Positions 1-13,910 of a stretch of DNA of 64,000 bases are shown here, in pieces. The number at the start of each line of letters is the position of its first letter. Position 1 is the stretch's first letter. The notes under the pieces are model-generated. The model was given only the letters and a program-made list of their open reading frames with translations, made no database searches and had not been told where the DNA came from. The DNA comes from Dipylidium caninum (taxonomy: Eukaryota > Platyhelminthes > Cestoda > Cyclophyllidea > Dipylidiidae): contig QEYB01000766.1 of assembly GCA_017562135.1 (NCBI GenBank), positions 744,001-808,000 on the forward strand, in the 5' to 3' direction. The position numbers were made by a program, and so were the translations under genes.

Positions 1-3000
1 TCTCCACGCAGACGCGTTGGTGTGTTGGTGATGTGCCGGAGACGCGGCGATTCCTGCCGCCAGTCGAACGCACCCCGCGGCCAGGAGTCGACTTCGGTCG
101 GTGTTTCGGTCGCGCTTCAGCCGCCGTTTTATGGTGGGAGTGACGCGGGGCGTGTTTTAATTGCCGATCCGCATCCAGACACGACGGCGGATCGACACTG
201 GGGGCCTTTTCATTCCCTCCAGATGGCCGCCCCTGCCCCCGCCCAGACTGCAGACAGATTAGAGCGGTCCACAACTCGCCAATATTTCGGTACTGGCACG
301 AGCATAGCATAAGAGGATAAAATCGTACAGTCCTCACAGCCGGTGACGGCAGTGGCAGAGGCGGTGTGAATTTGTTACCTTTTAGCGTGGATTTAAGCAT
401 TCATAAAATGCACATAAAAAGATAACCACTAAGGCCAGTGCTCGAATAGCCTATCTGGAGGGAATTTGGCCCGAAATAGCCCGAGTTCCCTCCATGTGAG
501 GCACCGAAATGCACGCAAGTGTGTGTTCGTTTGATGGCAGGAGAAGCTCGGCTCATCTGCCCTGCCGAGACGTCGAGGGGGCCGACAAGTGCGGCCTCGC
601 TCGACTGAGGTGGCGCCACGGCGAAGGCGGACGGCCGAGGGACGTGGACTGAGCCACACGCGACGGCCGCCCCTGGTCCGGCCTGGCCAGCACGTCCAGG
701 GGCCCGGTCGCATGGCGGTGAGTCACTCGATTTGTCCTCAACTGACGCCCCTGCAACGCTGATCGCCGCTCTCGTCGCCTCCCGATCGATAGCGGGCGCC
801 TATGACCTTAAATAATCGCGAGTGCTGATTTGTCCAGCAGTCGAGACAGACGCACCCCTGGGTGCTGTGTCCTGGGTGGAGCGGGACCACTTCCACGCCC
901 GCCCCCCCCCCGCCTGCTTGTCCGTCCGTCCGTCTGCGGTCCCGGCGTCGGGCGTTTCGCGGATGAGCCGTGTTGTCTCAATGGCGCAGACGTCTCCTTT
1001 AACGCTGTTTGGGCGATTTTGCACTCACCTCCACAAGGAAGGACGAATAGTTGCCGCCTTCCACAAGTGGAGCAATTCCGTAGAGTGGCGTCGAGGGAAG
1101 ACTGACAGGTATTTCGTGTGATCACTGATGGAGCGAGCACTTAACCTGTCACCAAAGTAATGCTGCTTGAGACTGCTTGTCACGATAGCATTCATTTCGG
1201 TGAAGCCATCGTTCAGGACCTTTAATGCCGTCATCCACCTAGCAACTTGCCGACAGCGTCACTTCCCCAGCGTGTGTGAAAGGACTGTCAAGTGCCACTG
1301 CCAAATCGCAGAGTGACTCCAAGCAAGAGGAAAGAGGGAAGAGGGAGTCAGTGGGAGGATGGTATCCGTAAGGAATATCCCACGACTCATCAAAATACCT
1401 GCCTTGACATGATTGTCTCCTAGAGTGCGGGTATCCTTCCGTCCTGTCGTCGTCTCCTACACACGTGACAGACCACTTCACTTCTGTTCTGCTTCCACTG
1501 AGAGATTTGCAACCGGCATCTTCCCCTCTTCTGCCCTTACCCAGAAACGGAAGAGCAGAGGACCTGGGCGGCGAGGGGAAATCCACTTCTTCCAGATATG
1601 ATGGAGAGTGTTTAGTTGATTGTGTGCCTCCCTTGGGGTGACCCACTTCGTCCCACTCCTTCAGTCTTCGCTTTACCCACCGATCCACATTCGCTTTCAC
1701 CCTTCCTTCGCCATCGGCACAAGAGTAGGAGTAGGTGAGAAAAAAGTTGGAAGGGGGGTGGGGGGATCGACGATGGGGCGATGGTAGAGGGCCGCGGTCT
1801 TTTCCCTTGTGGCGCACCCATTGCGGTAACCATGTAACGGAGTGGATTTTGTTGAACGAATCCCTTCTATCCACAAAACCACTTTGTTTTGCGAGAGAAA
1901 TTAACCGCGACAACCGCACTTTCATCGAACCTCGTCAATGTCGTGTGGATGCTGCGCGATTCGGGGCAGGAAGCGGCGTTTACCGTGTCGCCTCGTTGGG
2001 GCAGAAGGGCGACCGGAATGGCCCCGAAAACTGTGTCGCCGCTCGACACCACAGGGCGGAAGAATGTTGTCGTGACGCGTCGGAGAGGGGAACAAAACAC
2101 TCAGACAAGTGTCTGCCGAAGGCGACGGAAGGCGAAAGCGGGCGTGTTGTCGCGCATTTTTGCATTTATAAATTTTCCCGGGTGTTGAAATGCGTCCTCA
2201 TTAGCCTGCAACGTTTTATTTGCTGAGAAAAAAGCCCGAGCAAGTCGTCGAGCATGGGCAAAAGGGGGCCGGCGAAGTGGGTCGCTCCCCACAAAACCGC
2301 CGAGGTTGACGAACCCCCTGCCTGTCGCCCGCCTCCGTGTCCCGAACACCCGCTTTCTTCACCGGGTGGCGCCTCCCTGAGGGGCTCTTCGTGGGGGCTT
2401 CCTGGCCGTCGTCCGGACGCTCCCCGGTCCTATTTGCCCACTCACATCCGCCAGGGTGTGTTAATTTCGGCGGCGGAGAAGAGGCTCAACGACGCTACCC
2501 CTTCGACCTCGCTTACTTGGTGGCCGAGGGAGGCTGCGGGCAAGTCGCTGGGGACACGAGACGGACGTTTTCACCATTCCTTTTGTGCTTATTTTTCCGT
2601 CCTCATAAAAGCCTCAACCACGAGAAATGCTACTCGGAGGCAACTAAAGGGGGCTGAAAGATTCGCCTCCAAGATGACTCTCAAAACAGTCATGTTGCCG
2701 CTTTCAGACTGCGCATTTTGCCCATTTGGTTTATTTGATTGCAGGAGGCAGGAATGAGAGCCTTTGCATTAAGAGTTGCGAAGCGACGCCACCTCGGTGG
2801 CGTTTGGGATGCCCCAAGACGTCCGCGTCTGCGGACGGCCTGGTGAGCATCGCGTGCCGAGGGAATGGCTTTGTCCCGTCCGCATTCCCCACGCCTCCCG
2901 CCAACTGGCCCCGCTGCATGGCCAGAGCATCACACTGGCTCCATTGCAGAGCAACGCCAAATGTGACCGTCTTCCAGATGTTCGTCCAAATGGCCGGGCG

Positions 3001-6000
3001 CATCGCGTGCGGCGAGCACGGCCACACGCCGGCGGCCGCGCTCGCCCCTCTCCGCCGCGACGTCCGACGGGAGGCGTGTGCGACGCTCCCCTCGCCGCCG
3101 CTCCTCACCGCCACGACTGTCGAGCTGCAGACACACTCCGACGAGCGGCGGTTCGAAGCGGTCCACTCCATTTCGTCGTCAACCGACCACGAGGTCCTTT
3201 CTTCACTGTGTCCACCGCAGGATGCGTGTCTTCTCGTCCCAGACGCGCTCTGCACCTATTACGGACGAGGGAGTCGCTTTTATGAAGGAAAAGCAGACAA
3301 TCGCTCTGGGTGCAAGCGCTACGGCTGAGTGTGCCGATCGGCAGCGGAAATTGTCCACTTCTCTTCCATCTTTCACTCCTCAAAAATTTGGCCTTCGTCG
3401 TACGTTTCACGCCCTTGCACAAAGAACTTTCGCCTGCCCTGTGCCGGCCACGCCCGCACAGTCGGGCAGCTCGGAGCTCCGAGGTCGGGTCAACGCCGGA
3501 ATTGCACACGCCCAAAAGGATTCTGCTCCTCTTTTGGTCGAAACCCATGAGAGGCCGATGGAATTCTGAAATTCCCGTTTAAGACAGGGCGCCTTAGAGT
3601 GCCTCCTCGGCCCCCCCGCGCGCGGTCACCCGCCTCGTTCGCCCTCGTCGCCCCCAGTCACGGTGGCCGCCCTCCGGCCAATGCTCCCAGACCCACAATA
3701 TTCAGGAAATTGGTTCTGTCTCCGCTTCTTTGTGCCCTCTCGCCGTCCACCAGACCGGCCCGCGTTCCTTAGCCGGAGCGGCAAAATGGCAGGCCCTAGT
3801 CCTTGTGGCAGGCATACACTTCGTTGTTGCCCGCTGCAGGTAGGCGGGTGATAAAACAGAGGAAATGCCCGGCGACGTGTGGCTGAGATGCCGCACACAC
3901 TCGCCTGGGACGCAAAACACCTCGCATCGCGACCGCGTGAAGAGGAGAGAGGCCCGGCCGGTCCGAGGCAAGTCGCCACTCGTCAGCTCGCCGTCGGGCC
4001 GATTTCCGGCGGTTCAAACTCCCGAGCTGCAGGCAGTAAGTCGGCGCCGGGGTCGCACGAAAGCCCCTCCCGAAGGCGTGCAGACGCAGCAGACCACGCG
4101 AACGGGGCAACGTGGGCCTGTCAATGTGTACTCGAACGTCAGGGCATAAAACTTCCTCCCCCTCTTCCCCCGTCACAGCGGAGCCTCACGAAGGCGTTTC
4201 CTTCTTTTCACCCACGGTCAACGGCAGCAGCAGCACCAGCAGCCACGAGCAGACGGCTGGAGGAATGCGTCGCGCCGGTCCTCCTCGGCCGTGGCGCAAA
4301 GTTGTTGGCTGTGGGCGGACAAAAGGACGCGGTTGTGGGGATGTTGTGGCCCACCCCGGCGGGGCGGAGTGAAGCCCACTTAATTTAATTTTGTGTGTTT
4401 TCGCGCTCCCACCAAGGCGTGTCTGGCACCGAAGTAAGTTTTCCGCCGTTTCGCCCCAATTAGCCAACGCGGCCGACGCTAATGTCACGGAGGCGGGACT
4501 TAACGCGTCCCGCCCTAATTGGGATTTGACTTGAGTTGGGAGGCCTCGCCGCCACCTGCGAACCTTTCTGACCGTCGGCAGGCAAATAATCGGGGTTTCC
4601 ACGTTCAGAAAGCGGTGCAGAGGCACAATGGACGAGCACAGACGCCCTGCACTCCCCTCCGCGGGAGGCCGAAGGGCACGGGGCCCTGCCGAGGCTCAGG
4701 TCAACGCTGCCCGCCCGCCACCGGGGGAATGGAAGCGCGGAAAGTGGATGCATGACGAGGAAGCGACTTTTGACCCCGTGAATTTGGGATTCCGATGGTC
4801 GCTGTGGTCATCACTCCCTTAGTTCGCGCGTTTGTCCTTTTCCGTTGCATAAATTAAATATTTTTGTCACGCCCGTTGCATGATGGTGTCTCGCTAATTG
4901 CAGGGGCTTTAAAGCGTCCGAACTTCCCGAGGGGAGAAGGAATAGTTGCGGAAGAAGTGGCCAAGTCAGGAAGTGTGCCCGGCTTTGGGGCATCCTCGTG
5001 TGCTGCGGAACGCGCTCCGGGTCGGTCGCCGAAGACCTCGGCGCACGCCAACTCGGAACGGGGCTGCTTCCTCGAGGGCGGCGGACTGGCGAGTTGGAGG
5101 CGCACAGGCGCACTTCCGTGGCCGAAAATGGACGCCCCCGCCCCGAATAAACTTGTAATTCGGCGAAAAGTCTTCTCCCCTGCCCTTTGTCCTTCCATAC
5201 AACGGTGTGCTGGCGGCCTCAGCCTGGAAGAAAGCGCAGAAATGCACAGCAGGAGGCAGTGAAGGCTTCAACCTCGTCCGAGCCATGATCGGTCGCATAG
5301 GAACAAAAAACCTTAAAAATGGGATTGCCTGTTCACAGTTGAGCCCCCTGTCACTGCCTCGCTGCTTTCTGCTTTTCTTTCCGCCCCGCCCTCCCCCTCC
5401 CACAACGTCCAATGGCACCTACGCGGTCGCGGTGAGGAAACCGTGGGCCTCTTTCGCTGTCTCCTCGTTGAAGAGAGCGCCGCACTCTCTCCACTCCAGC
5501 ACCACGCAAAGCCAGGATTTGGCGGCCGGGAAAAGCTGGCCTCACGCGGGCGATTGTCGCCGACGCTTAGTCGGGCGCCATGTCCAGCCTCGGCTGTGGA
5601 CGACGGACGATCAACGTGGTCAACGGAGGCGGTCCGGCGGAATTGGCTGGGGACGGGCATTCAGGCTCAGGCCGGGCGCAGGCAACAGAGGCTCTCGTTG
5701 GCGAAGGTGCGCCCGTTCCGCGATTCGCGTTTTATAGCTTGCATGATGCTCGCGGATCGTATAAGAGGGGAGATAAGTTAGTCCTGTCCCCAGTCCAATC
5801 AACGCAACTTTCGACTGGAATCAGGGACACTCTGTGACAAGGGTCTGGGCCGTCGAAGGCGTGTCTGAGAGTGATGCCGCGCTCGTGTCCATAACCGGCG
5901 GATCTGCTGGACACGGGAGCAGCGTGGCGGGCCGTCGGGATGCCACAGCGTCCGAGGAAGTGGAGGTCAGTGGACAAAACCACAGCTACCCACTGGGGCC

Positions 6001-6834
6001 AACGTTCTACTTCTCCTTCAATGGGCGATGCAATGCGGCCCTCCTGCGCCGCCCCCGCCCCCACACTGCGCCTCTGCCTCCCCTCAGCGGACCTCCCACA
6101 GGCACGCACGTACGCACGCGGGCGAATGAACTGGACCACCCACACACCGCTCAGCCTGTGCACCACTTCGACCCCCGCTCGCCCCCCCCCTCCCCGCTCT
6201 CCTCCCCCCGCCCTCCTCCCCTCTCGCCTGCGCACACACGCACCCGGTGGGGTGGGGATGCCACGGGAAAGGGGCAACTAGAGCGCGCTTAATTGCATTC
6301 CCGCCTATCGCTCGGAAGGCATCGCAAATGATAAATTCCTCATGTCTCTGTGACAGACTTGACAGTTTGCCTTCTCCTCCAAGGGGGCACTTGCCACGAA
6401 ATGGTGCTGTGAGTGCCACAGAAAGCTGAGAGGCGGCAGCAACTTGGGCGGATGCACCGCGTCGCACGTGAGGAGTGCCGTCACCCGCTCGCTCCTCTCG
6501 CAACCCCTCGCAGATGAGGTCGCCGCCTCGCCGTGTCCTCCCGGGGTGCATCTCCCACCCACACGAGCTCCTCCTTCGTCGTGGACGCGAATACCACCCC
6601 GGGGGCGGGGTCCTCCGCCCCCCACGGCTGCGTTGCGGGCTTCCGCCTCGGCGGCCCTCGGGAGGATGCACTTATCCTCCCTCTCTCCCCCCTCGGGTAA
6701 GAAAAAGTAATCGCACATTTTCTGGTCGCCCTATCGGGGACACCATTGCTGCGTTTTTTCTATTTTGTGGAGGCGGGTCGAGTGGAAGAGCCAGACAGGT
6801 TGACGGAAGCTACTCGTGAGGTGAATAATTAAGA

Positions 6835-7125
6835 TTACCTCCAAATCCTAGGCCACGAAGCTCTCGAGTCCGAAGAGGAAGAGGCAAAAGCTCTACGCAT
6901 GTCTGCGCCGTCGACAGAGGACGAGGCGCGCGGTGAAGTGAGCACCACAGAGAGCCTCTTCGTCACCGGTGAAGGAAGTAGTCTTAGAAACACCGCGTCG
7001 ACGTCGTCTCCGGTCTGTTCTGGGTGGACCGCGTAAGCGTCTTGGGGGCAAAGGAGGCCTCCTCCCGCACTCAGCGGCATGTTGCCCAGCGCGGTCTGCC
7101 GCCTGGCCAGTCGCTCCTGCTTCAT
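6835..7125 (-). CDS. Unrecognised open frame, weak coding candidate
   Basis: A 96-codon frame begins with ATG at 7125 and reads leftward to a TAA at 6835. Its first half has GC-rich third codon positions and a less repetitive amino acid mix than other frames in this GC-rich region; the second half is serine/arginine rich. A GT that could be a splice donor (GAG then GTAATC) sits just before the stop, so it could be an exon rather than a whole gene. I do not recognise the product, and a chance open frame is at least as likely. Confidence 0.12.
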   Translation of the reverse strand: MKQERLARRQTALGNMPLSAGGGLLCPQDAYAVHPEQTGDDVDAVFLRLLPSPVTKRLSVVLTSPRASSSVDGADMRRAFASSSSDSRASWPRIWR

Positions 7126-9724
7126 GAAGTCTCAATCACTTGCAAGTTATGAGGAGAGGACACCTTCACTGGGAGTCCCTCATAATTTCTTCACCTGCTG
7201 ACACTTGGCGGGGCTTGCAAATGGCGGTTGGGTGCCCAGGGCGCCTTGGCGTTCGGTGTGCAGGTTCCAACCGCTGTGAAATGGGAAGAGGAAGAGGAGG
7301 AGGAGGAGGTTTGATGCCGCGCCGCAGAACTTCTGCGAGTGGAAGTGGCGAACTAATGGATCGCAATTCAAAGCCTCAATTAGCCAAATTTCGCTGAGAG
7401 CGTCTCTAAGGGGGGATCTGGCGCCGTTAAGCCATTGAGTGTCGGTAAGAGGCGCCGTAGCCAGCCGCGGCTGCTACAGTTACTCTGCAGTGTAGGCAAA
7501 GCCGGAGAAAGGACAGTTTTTCCCCGAATCGCTCTCTTTTCAAGTACGGCGATAACCACTTAGTGAGGGGTCCTGCGGGCTCTGGTGGGGAACCCTGGCG
7601 GCCAGAACCACCTAAGACGTGCGGCCTCGGCGTCACCCGCCAGGCTTGGACCGCGGAGGTCCGCCCCGGCCAGCTCCGCGTGCGACAACGCCAGTTGAGC
7701 CACTTCCTAGAGTAGCGCACGGCCGCAATTCCACTGATGACCGTCCCGAGGGCCGAGTGCACGGCTGCGCTGACGCGGTGGACAGGATTTCATCCGGCCG
7801 GCTGTTCGCCCGCCCCCCGCATGCTCTGCGCTCTCTCGGGAAGGCAATTTCCCCGTTGGAGATAGAATCTCTGCTTTACCCGGCGCCGACGCCGTTAGTT
7901 TCCCTCGGTCGTGAGATTAGCCGTCGTTCAGCGCTTAGTTCTGCGACGTTTCGAGCACTCCTTCCCCACGACCACATCGGCCTCCCGGGCCTTTCCGACG
8001 TCGCATTTGAGCAGACGAGGCCGACAGACGGCGTCGCCCACGAGGGATTCCCACGCGGCCGATGCAGCCTCGTGCAGCGGCGTCGCGCGCACTAAATTCG
8101 ACTGCCAGTGGCCCAACGGAGCCAACTCCGCGTGAATCACTCGCAAAGAAGCGATGAAATATTAATTGTACTTTTTGGTTGCCTCAAAGCCTGCAGGCCA
8201 AAACGCGTGAGGCTGCCTCCGTTCATGATAAATTAATTTCCTCCTCCACGCATGCCAGCGGACTTCAGGCGAAGAGATCCGCCGTCAACACGGACTCGGT
8301 TCTGCACGGCAGGGATGACCACTTTGAAATTGGGCGCGGAGGAGAGGAGGCTCGGAAACCGCTCCCAAGGCCAAGTGGGCTGTCGTCGTGCGAATGGGCG
8401 CTGCGTTGCCCTGCGATCGGCTGCATAGACCCGACCACCGGACTCGGGGCGAAGTTTTCGTCCCGCGCGGCGCCGAGACGCGCCTCCATTGCGGGGCCGC
8501 AGGCGGCTGCCACCGTCCGGGCCGCTGAGGCGCCTCTTGTCCACCTACGATTGGGCGAGTGGTCGGCCACGATTTCGCCTTCCCCTCCAAACCCGACTTT
8601 TTGCGGAGCGAAGTGCTCGAAGCCAGCGACGAAACAGCTGAAGGGTGTCATCTGCCCTTCAACATCCTCCGGAGGCTGTCAACCCATAAGAAAGGACGAC
8701 GTTTTGAATCGGAAGGGGTAGCTGCAGTGCTTTGTCTCAGTCCTGTGTCTACTTTACAGCGTCTCCCCCTTCCCCCCCCGGCGCCTTCCCTCTACCGTTT
8801 CCTCTCCGCCTCCTCGGCCCCTCCGCCCCTCCGCCTCCCGAGGAAGCAGACTGGTTGGCAAAAAAGCTAAGATTCAGACGGTGACAGGCGATTCTCAGGC
8901 TCTAATTAAATTAAGACACGGAGACAGGCTTTGAGGGGGATCGCAATCCCTCAACGCAGCCAGGACATCATTCAGACGGCCGCTGGCAAAGGCAGGTCCC
9001 CCCCCCCCTCCGACGCCGCTTAATTCACCCGAGTTTGGTGAGGGCTTCGGCCCAGGCCCAGGCCCGAGCTCGCCTCCGAGTGGTCTGACAAACTTGCAGT
9101 TCGGTCGATCTGATGGCATTGCGATTGGCTGACTGATTTTCGGCCGAAAATGCTTCAAATCCAAGGGTTTTTGACACCAAAATTAGTGGGGAGGAACGGT
9201 AACACGTGCGGAGAAGGGGACCCAGTCATCGCCGCCTCACTTGGCAGGAGGAGGAGTGGGTGGAACTCGACGTGGTGTCACCTTTCTGGGCGCCAAAGTG
9301 CAGCATTTCGGTGCTTTTTAGTATTCTCACGCGTCAAAAGGCGACGTCGAAGTCCACCACTGCTGCTCCCAAAGGCCACCCTGAGCGTGGATTCGGGAGT
9401 AGTGGAGGGGGCGCACTCTGACCCGGGAATTGCTAGAGGCGGCAAAATGAGCCGACAGGTGTCAGCAGCCTGTGCGACCGCGCCTCCGACTGCAAATACG
9501 CCGGTTTCTCCGGGCACTTGAGGACTGTCCGCAGACTCCGCACCCCCGGGCGAGACGCGGGCCACGTGGGCGTTGTGGAGAGGCGGGGGGTCGCTCGACC
9601 GTGGTTGCCACACAACGCCGTTCCCGACGGGGACCGGCCTGTGAAGGCGCGTTCGGGGCATTTTCACGCCAACCTCACTCCACTTACCAGCCATATTCGG
9701 CCGTAACACGAGCGCCCACCTGCC

Positions 9725-9771
9725 CTCCTCCTCTTCCTCCTCCTCCTCCTCCTCCTCCTCCTCCTCCTCCT
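9725..9771. repeat. CTC/CCT trinucleotide microsatellite
   Basis: A nearly uninterrupted run of CTC units, preceded by an imperfect CTC/CTT stretch. It lies in GC-rich noncoding DNA, and the proline- or glutamate-rich frames crossing it are artefacts of the repeat. Confidence 0.9.
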
Positions 9772-12700
9772 AATTGCTCTCTCTCTCGCCCGCTCTCGCC
9801 CTCGCACCATTAGAAGGGGCGTGTTCACGCGAACGAGACACCAAGAAACTCGCTGAGAGAGCGAACTTTATGGTCTTTTACTGGTCTGAGCGCGCTGTCG
9901 AAAACAAAATTATGGGGCTTTTGGGCAGGTAGATTTTCGCATTTAAGGGCAAATCACCCTTTTATGAGTATGGGTGGGAAGCCAATTGTTTGGGAAGGCA
10001 TCAGCGCTCCTCGTGGCCACCTCCCGGCCGGGAGAGTAGCTTCAGGTGATGGCAGTGCGGCGCTCCTTCGCGCACCGAGGTGAAGTGACACGAATTGGGG
10101 GATCCACCCGCAAATCCCGTCACGCCGGTGCCCTCCGTGGTCCCCTCTGAATACACCTTCTGAGCTCCAAGAGGTTGAGGCTCCGGCCAGGCCCACCACC
10201 GGTGTGGCGGCGCGGGCGTCCGCCACGACTCCTTCCGCGTATCATGCAACCAGTCTCCCACGGCAATGGAGGAGCTTTTCACCCAAATGGCGCACAGAAT
10301 CCCGACAGACGATCGTCTGGTTACTTGTTAAAGGCTTGAGCTGCCGCCAAGAACCTAATCTGCCAGGCGAAATTCCCTTTTTTCTGGCTATTAGGAGGAA
10401 GGCGACGCCAGGACGCCATGGCGACATGCCAGCAGGGTCGATGTGATTTGTTTATGGTCCAAAACGCAGAGACATAATTGAATTTGCCAGCGGCCATGTA
10501 GTCTGAACACATACTGGAGAGAGCACTCCTGTTCCTCCGCGAATTCCTTGGAGAAAGAGGCGAGCGCACAGAAGACGACGCAGCGACGCCGGGGCGGGAA
10601 CTGTCGGCGGGGCGTCGGTGCCCCACCAAGTGACCGAAAGCCATCGCCCCTGCCGGGCGCGCGCGTCTGACGGACGAGCGCAGTTCGCCCGACTTGCACA
10701 CGCCGGCTGGAGAGGGAGGTCGGGTCCGGCTCAACAGCGGACGATGCGGTGCCTCGAATGGCCAGGCCTCCCTGCGTCTTCGTCATATCATTTAACGAAA
10801 TTACGGGAGTGCGCATGAACTGCCTGGCGCCCACTTCCCCGCAATGAATGCTGGCCTGTCCGCTAAGCTTTTTGCATTTTCCTCTTCCTCCGCCTAGACT
10901 GAATTCCCTCGGTCCTTTTTGATTCTCCTAATTGCGCGGCGGACGTTCAGCCAGTGTGTGATGCCATCCATTCGGGGGAACGTGATTCCTGTAGGGTTCT
11001 TTCTTAGACGGCCGTTTGTTCTCGCCGAACTGTCCGTGCGCCGCGGTGAGCAGTGACGACTTGCTTTGGGCGGATGTGGAAAAGCCCCCGTCAGGACATC
11101 CTGCAACGTGGAACTCCGAGAAGCGGCCATCGACACGGCGCGTGCGACTATTCCATTCCTTAGGCTTTACCATCATCAAATTTTCGCCTATAAATTCCAA
11201 ATTTTTTGATAGAGAGGGTGCAGCGCGTTAAAGCCTAAACGATAACAAAAGGAGGATGGCATTAATTTCTGGCTGGACTTACAAGAAACTCTGGAACATG
11301 AAATTCCATTTTCCTAGGCGTTAATTTTGATTTATCAGGGACAAGCGGCAGTGCTGCACTTTGAAGTCACCCAGCCTCGACAATCTTTTTTCCCAGAAGG
11401 CCTCGCGAGCCATAATTAAGAGGTGTGGGATGCGTGTAGGGAGATGCACCTCCGACCCGGTGGCCTCTCAACCCTCCACCTACCCACGACGGCACTCGCC
11501 GCCAGCGCGCAAAACCTCTTGCCGCCCTCCACGCCTCGCTGTTCCAACCGCTGCGCCACACTGCTGGTAAACCGGCGCTCCAAGTTTGCCTGTTTGCTAC
11601 ACCCTCCGAGGCGGAGAGAAGCGACAAGCGATTCCCCACCGAGCAAAGAGAGTTTTAGACGTTGAGCAGCAACTCGGTTGAGAGGGGATGCCGAAGCAGC
11701 GGCCACCTTCCACATATTGTCGTATCCAGATGGAGGTCCATGGAGTTGACGCGTTGAGGGCCTCCCCCAGAAGCATCATCCCTGTTTGGGCACCATCGCG
11801 GGCCAGATGTGCGCAGGCGTGGAGGGGGGAGGTGGAGGTCGGGCTCCCCCACGAGCCTCTGACGCACGCGGCCGACGCCGGGGTGTGCGGCGCGTCGTCG
11901 CAGGCCCGTCTCACTCCCTTCGATGAGGGCGCTGGCGACATGGGTGACCCGCCACGTGCCGGAGGCACTCGACCGCACCTCCCTCGCAGTGCCGCCTCAT
12001 CCTTCGCCTCTCTCGACGCTCAGTGTGCAAGGGAGCGGGTACGAGTCGCCATCCTGCGGCAAAGTGACACAACGAGGCGGCGGCGTAGGAAGACGGCCGC
12101 GTTTGGCCAGAGTTGAAGCGCATCGTGAGTTGGGGAGAACGCCTTGGGACAGTGGAGACGCCGGGTGGAGGAGGTTTCTCATGACCGTCGCTTTCCTCAT
12201 GAGCACCCGAATGGCTTCGCGCCGTAAGATGTTCCAAAAATTACGATTTTCATGGCAGCTTCCATGGGGGCAGCGGTCATGCACCTCTCTCAGCTCTCAT
12301 CCACGTCCTCACCGCACCGCATCCCCTTGAAGGCGTTATTGGCCCACGGGCCGAGATCGCCCCCTCCGCCGGGGTGCCCGTCGCCGTGGGAGAACCGCAG
12401 CATCGCATCGGGGTGGCCGAAAAAAACCGGAGCTCCACATGCGCAGCTGAGAACGCCCCCCAACAGTGCCCGGCAATCTGCGGCCAGGCTGGTCGAATAC
12501 GTCCGCCGTTCTGTCATACCACTGCAAAGGAAGTGGTCAGTGGTGGAAGTGCTCAGCACCACTTGCATGGTTGAGGCTCGCATGGGGACGTGGTGGACAA
12601 AACCCGAGTCTGACGTCCACGGTGCAGAACGGGGGGAAATATTCGGGTCATCTGCCCCCCTCCAGAGTGAATTGGGGGATTATTTCAATTGCGGCTTGTT

Positions 12701-13910
12701 CGCCGACTCGAGGACGAGACTTCCTCAGAGAGTACGGAGTCACCGTGGTCCGCCAGCCTCGCGGACGAGACGCGTGCCGAGTGCGGCCCAGCGATCGGCA
12801 AGACGCACAAAGGTCGCAAGTTCTCGGAAGCTTGGAACTCGACAAGTACAGCGCAGAGAGTGCTTGGACGAGCGTCCAGTGACCCTCCTTTCGGCCGTCA
12901 GCTGAGTGGTCAAATGTTGGTCCGCCCTCGAAAGAACAAGGCGGACAGTTCGGCCCCGTAGATGGTTCACAACGCGGCCAAGTGGTCCTCCTTTCCAATC
13001 CCCACGTTGTTGATCGCGGTTGTTTGCAAATGCGGGCGGAATAATACCTTCTTTATTTACGCTCTGGAGTGCCCCCATACCATCGAAAAAGTGAGTGTGA
13101 ATAGGCGGAAAGTGAAACAGGAAAGCACAGACCAGAGTTAAAATTAGTGGCCAAAACCGCTTTCAATATCTCAGCTGGTGAAGTGAGAGTGGGCGGGTAT
13201 CACGCCTATTCCCTCTTCTCGGTCCCGGGGAGAATAGAACAAAGAGCCGCACAGCAGGGCGGGTGGGCGAGTGGGGAGGACCGAGCCGCGTCGTCGCGCG
13301 ACGAGGTGGCGTCCCATCACGCGACGAGGCCCGGGCGCGGAGCGAAGGCCAACACGAAGTCATGCGATAAAAACGCGGGAGTTGGCAGCTCACCAGCGAC
13401 GGGGACGAGACGGAGCCAACACGACCTCGAGGCCGAGCCAGTTGCTGTCCAGTTCGCAGTGGCAGTTCAAAAAAATCGAGCAAAATAACCCAACTAAAAT
13501 TTCCTCATCTCAAAGCGTTTCTGTCACGAGTCAACCCGCACGTTCACTCGGTGGAGTGAAGGTCTTGGAAGGCACTAAACCCCGCAGCAGGCTGCTCATT
13601 GAAATGACCGCCCGTAAGGCGACCCACGTCAGACCCGCCACAAGGCGGCACTGAACCTTGTCGCCTCGTCATCAGTCGTGCACAGAAAAGCGGTCAGTGG
13701 AGAGCAAAAACCACATCAAAATCATTTGAAAATAGCACTTTGAAGTCCGGCGAAACAAGATACAGAATTCGGAGGTGGCGGCCAAGGGCAAAATTACAGG
13801 ACTAAATAAAACAACCGTCCACAGGAGGCCGACAATAGAGACAAACTCGTCGTGGCAGTCGCTATATTTGCCATGTGGAAAAGCTGCTGTACAGGTGGTT
13901 TCCATCGCGA

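Larger units (their letters stand above)
1..13910. other. GC-rich region without a supportable gene
   Basis: This stretch is clearly richer in G and C than the middle of the window. Many open frames cross it on both strands, but they overlap each other in several frames and translate to arginine-, proline- and serine-rich text typical of GC-rich noncoding DNA. I recognise no protein family, RNA gene or mobile element. Short AT-rich patches such as TAATT and TTAATTA are scattered through it. It could be intergenic regulatory DNA, or introns of a gene whose exons I missed. A CTC-repeat lies at about 9725-9771, and one slightly more coding-like frame is listed separately at 6835-7125. Confidence 0.5.

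Noticed and set aside
2726..3328. 200-codon frame and overlapping frames on both strands in the GC-rich region
   Set aside because: Several mutually overlapping frames, Arg/Pro/Ser/Cys-rich, without splice context or family resemblance; typical of GC-rich noncoding DNA.
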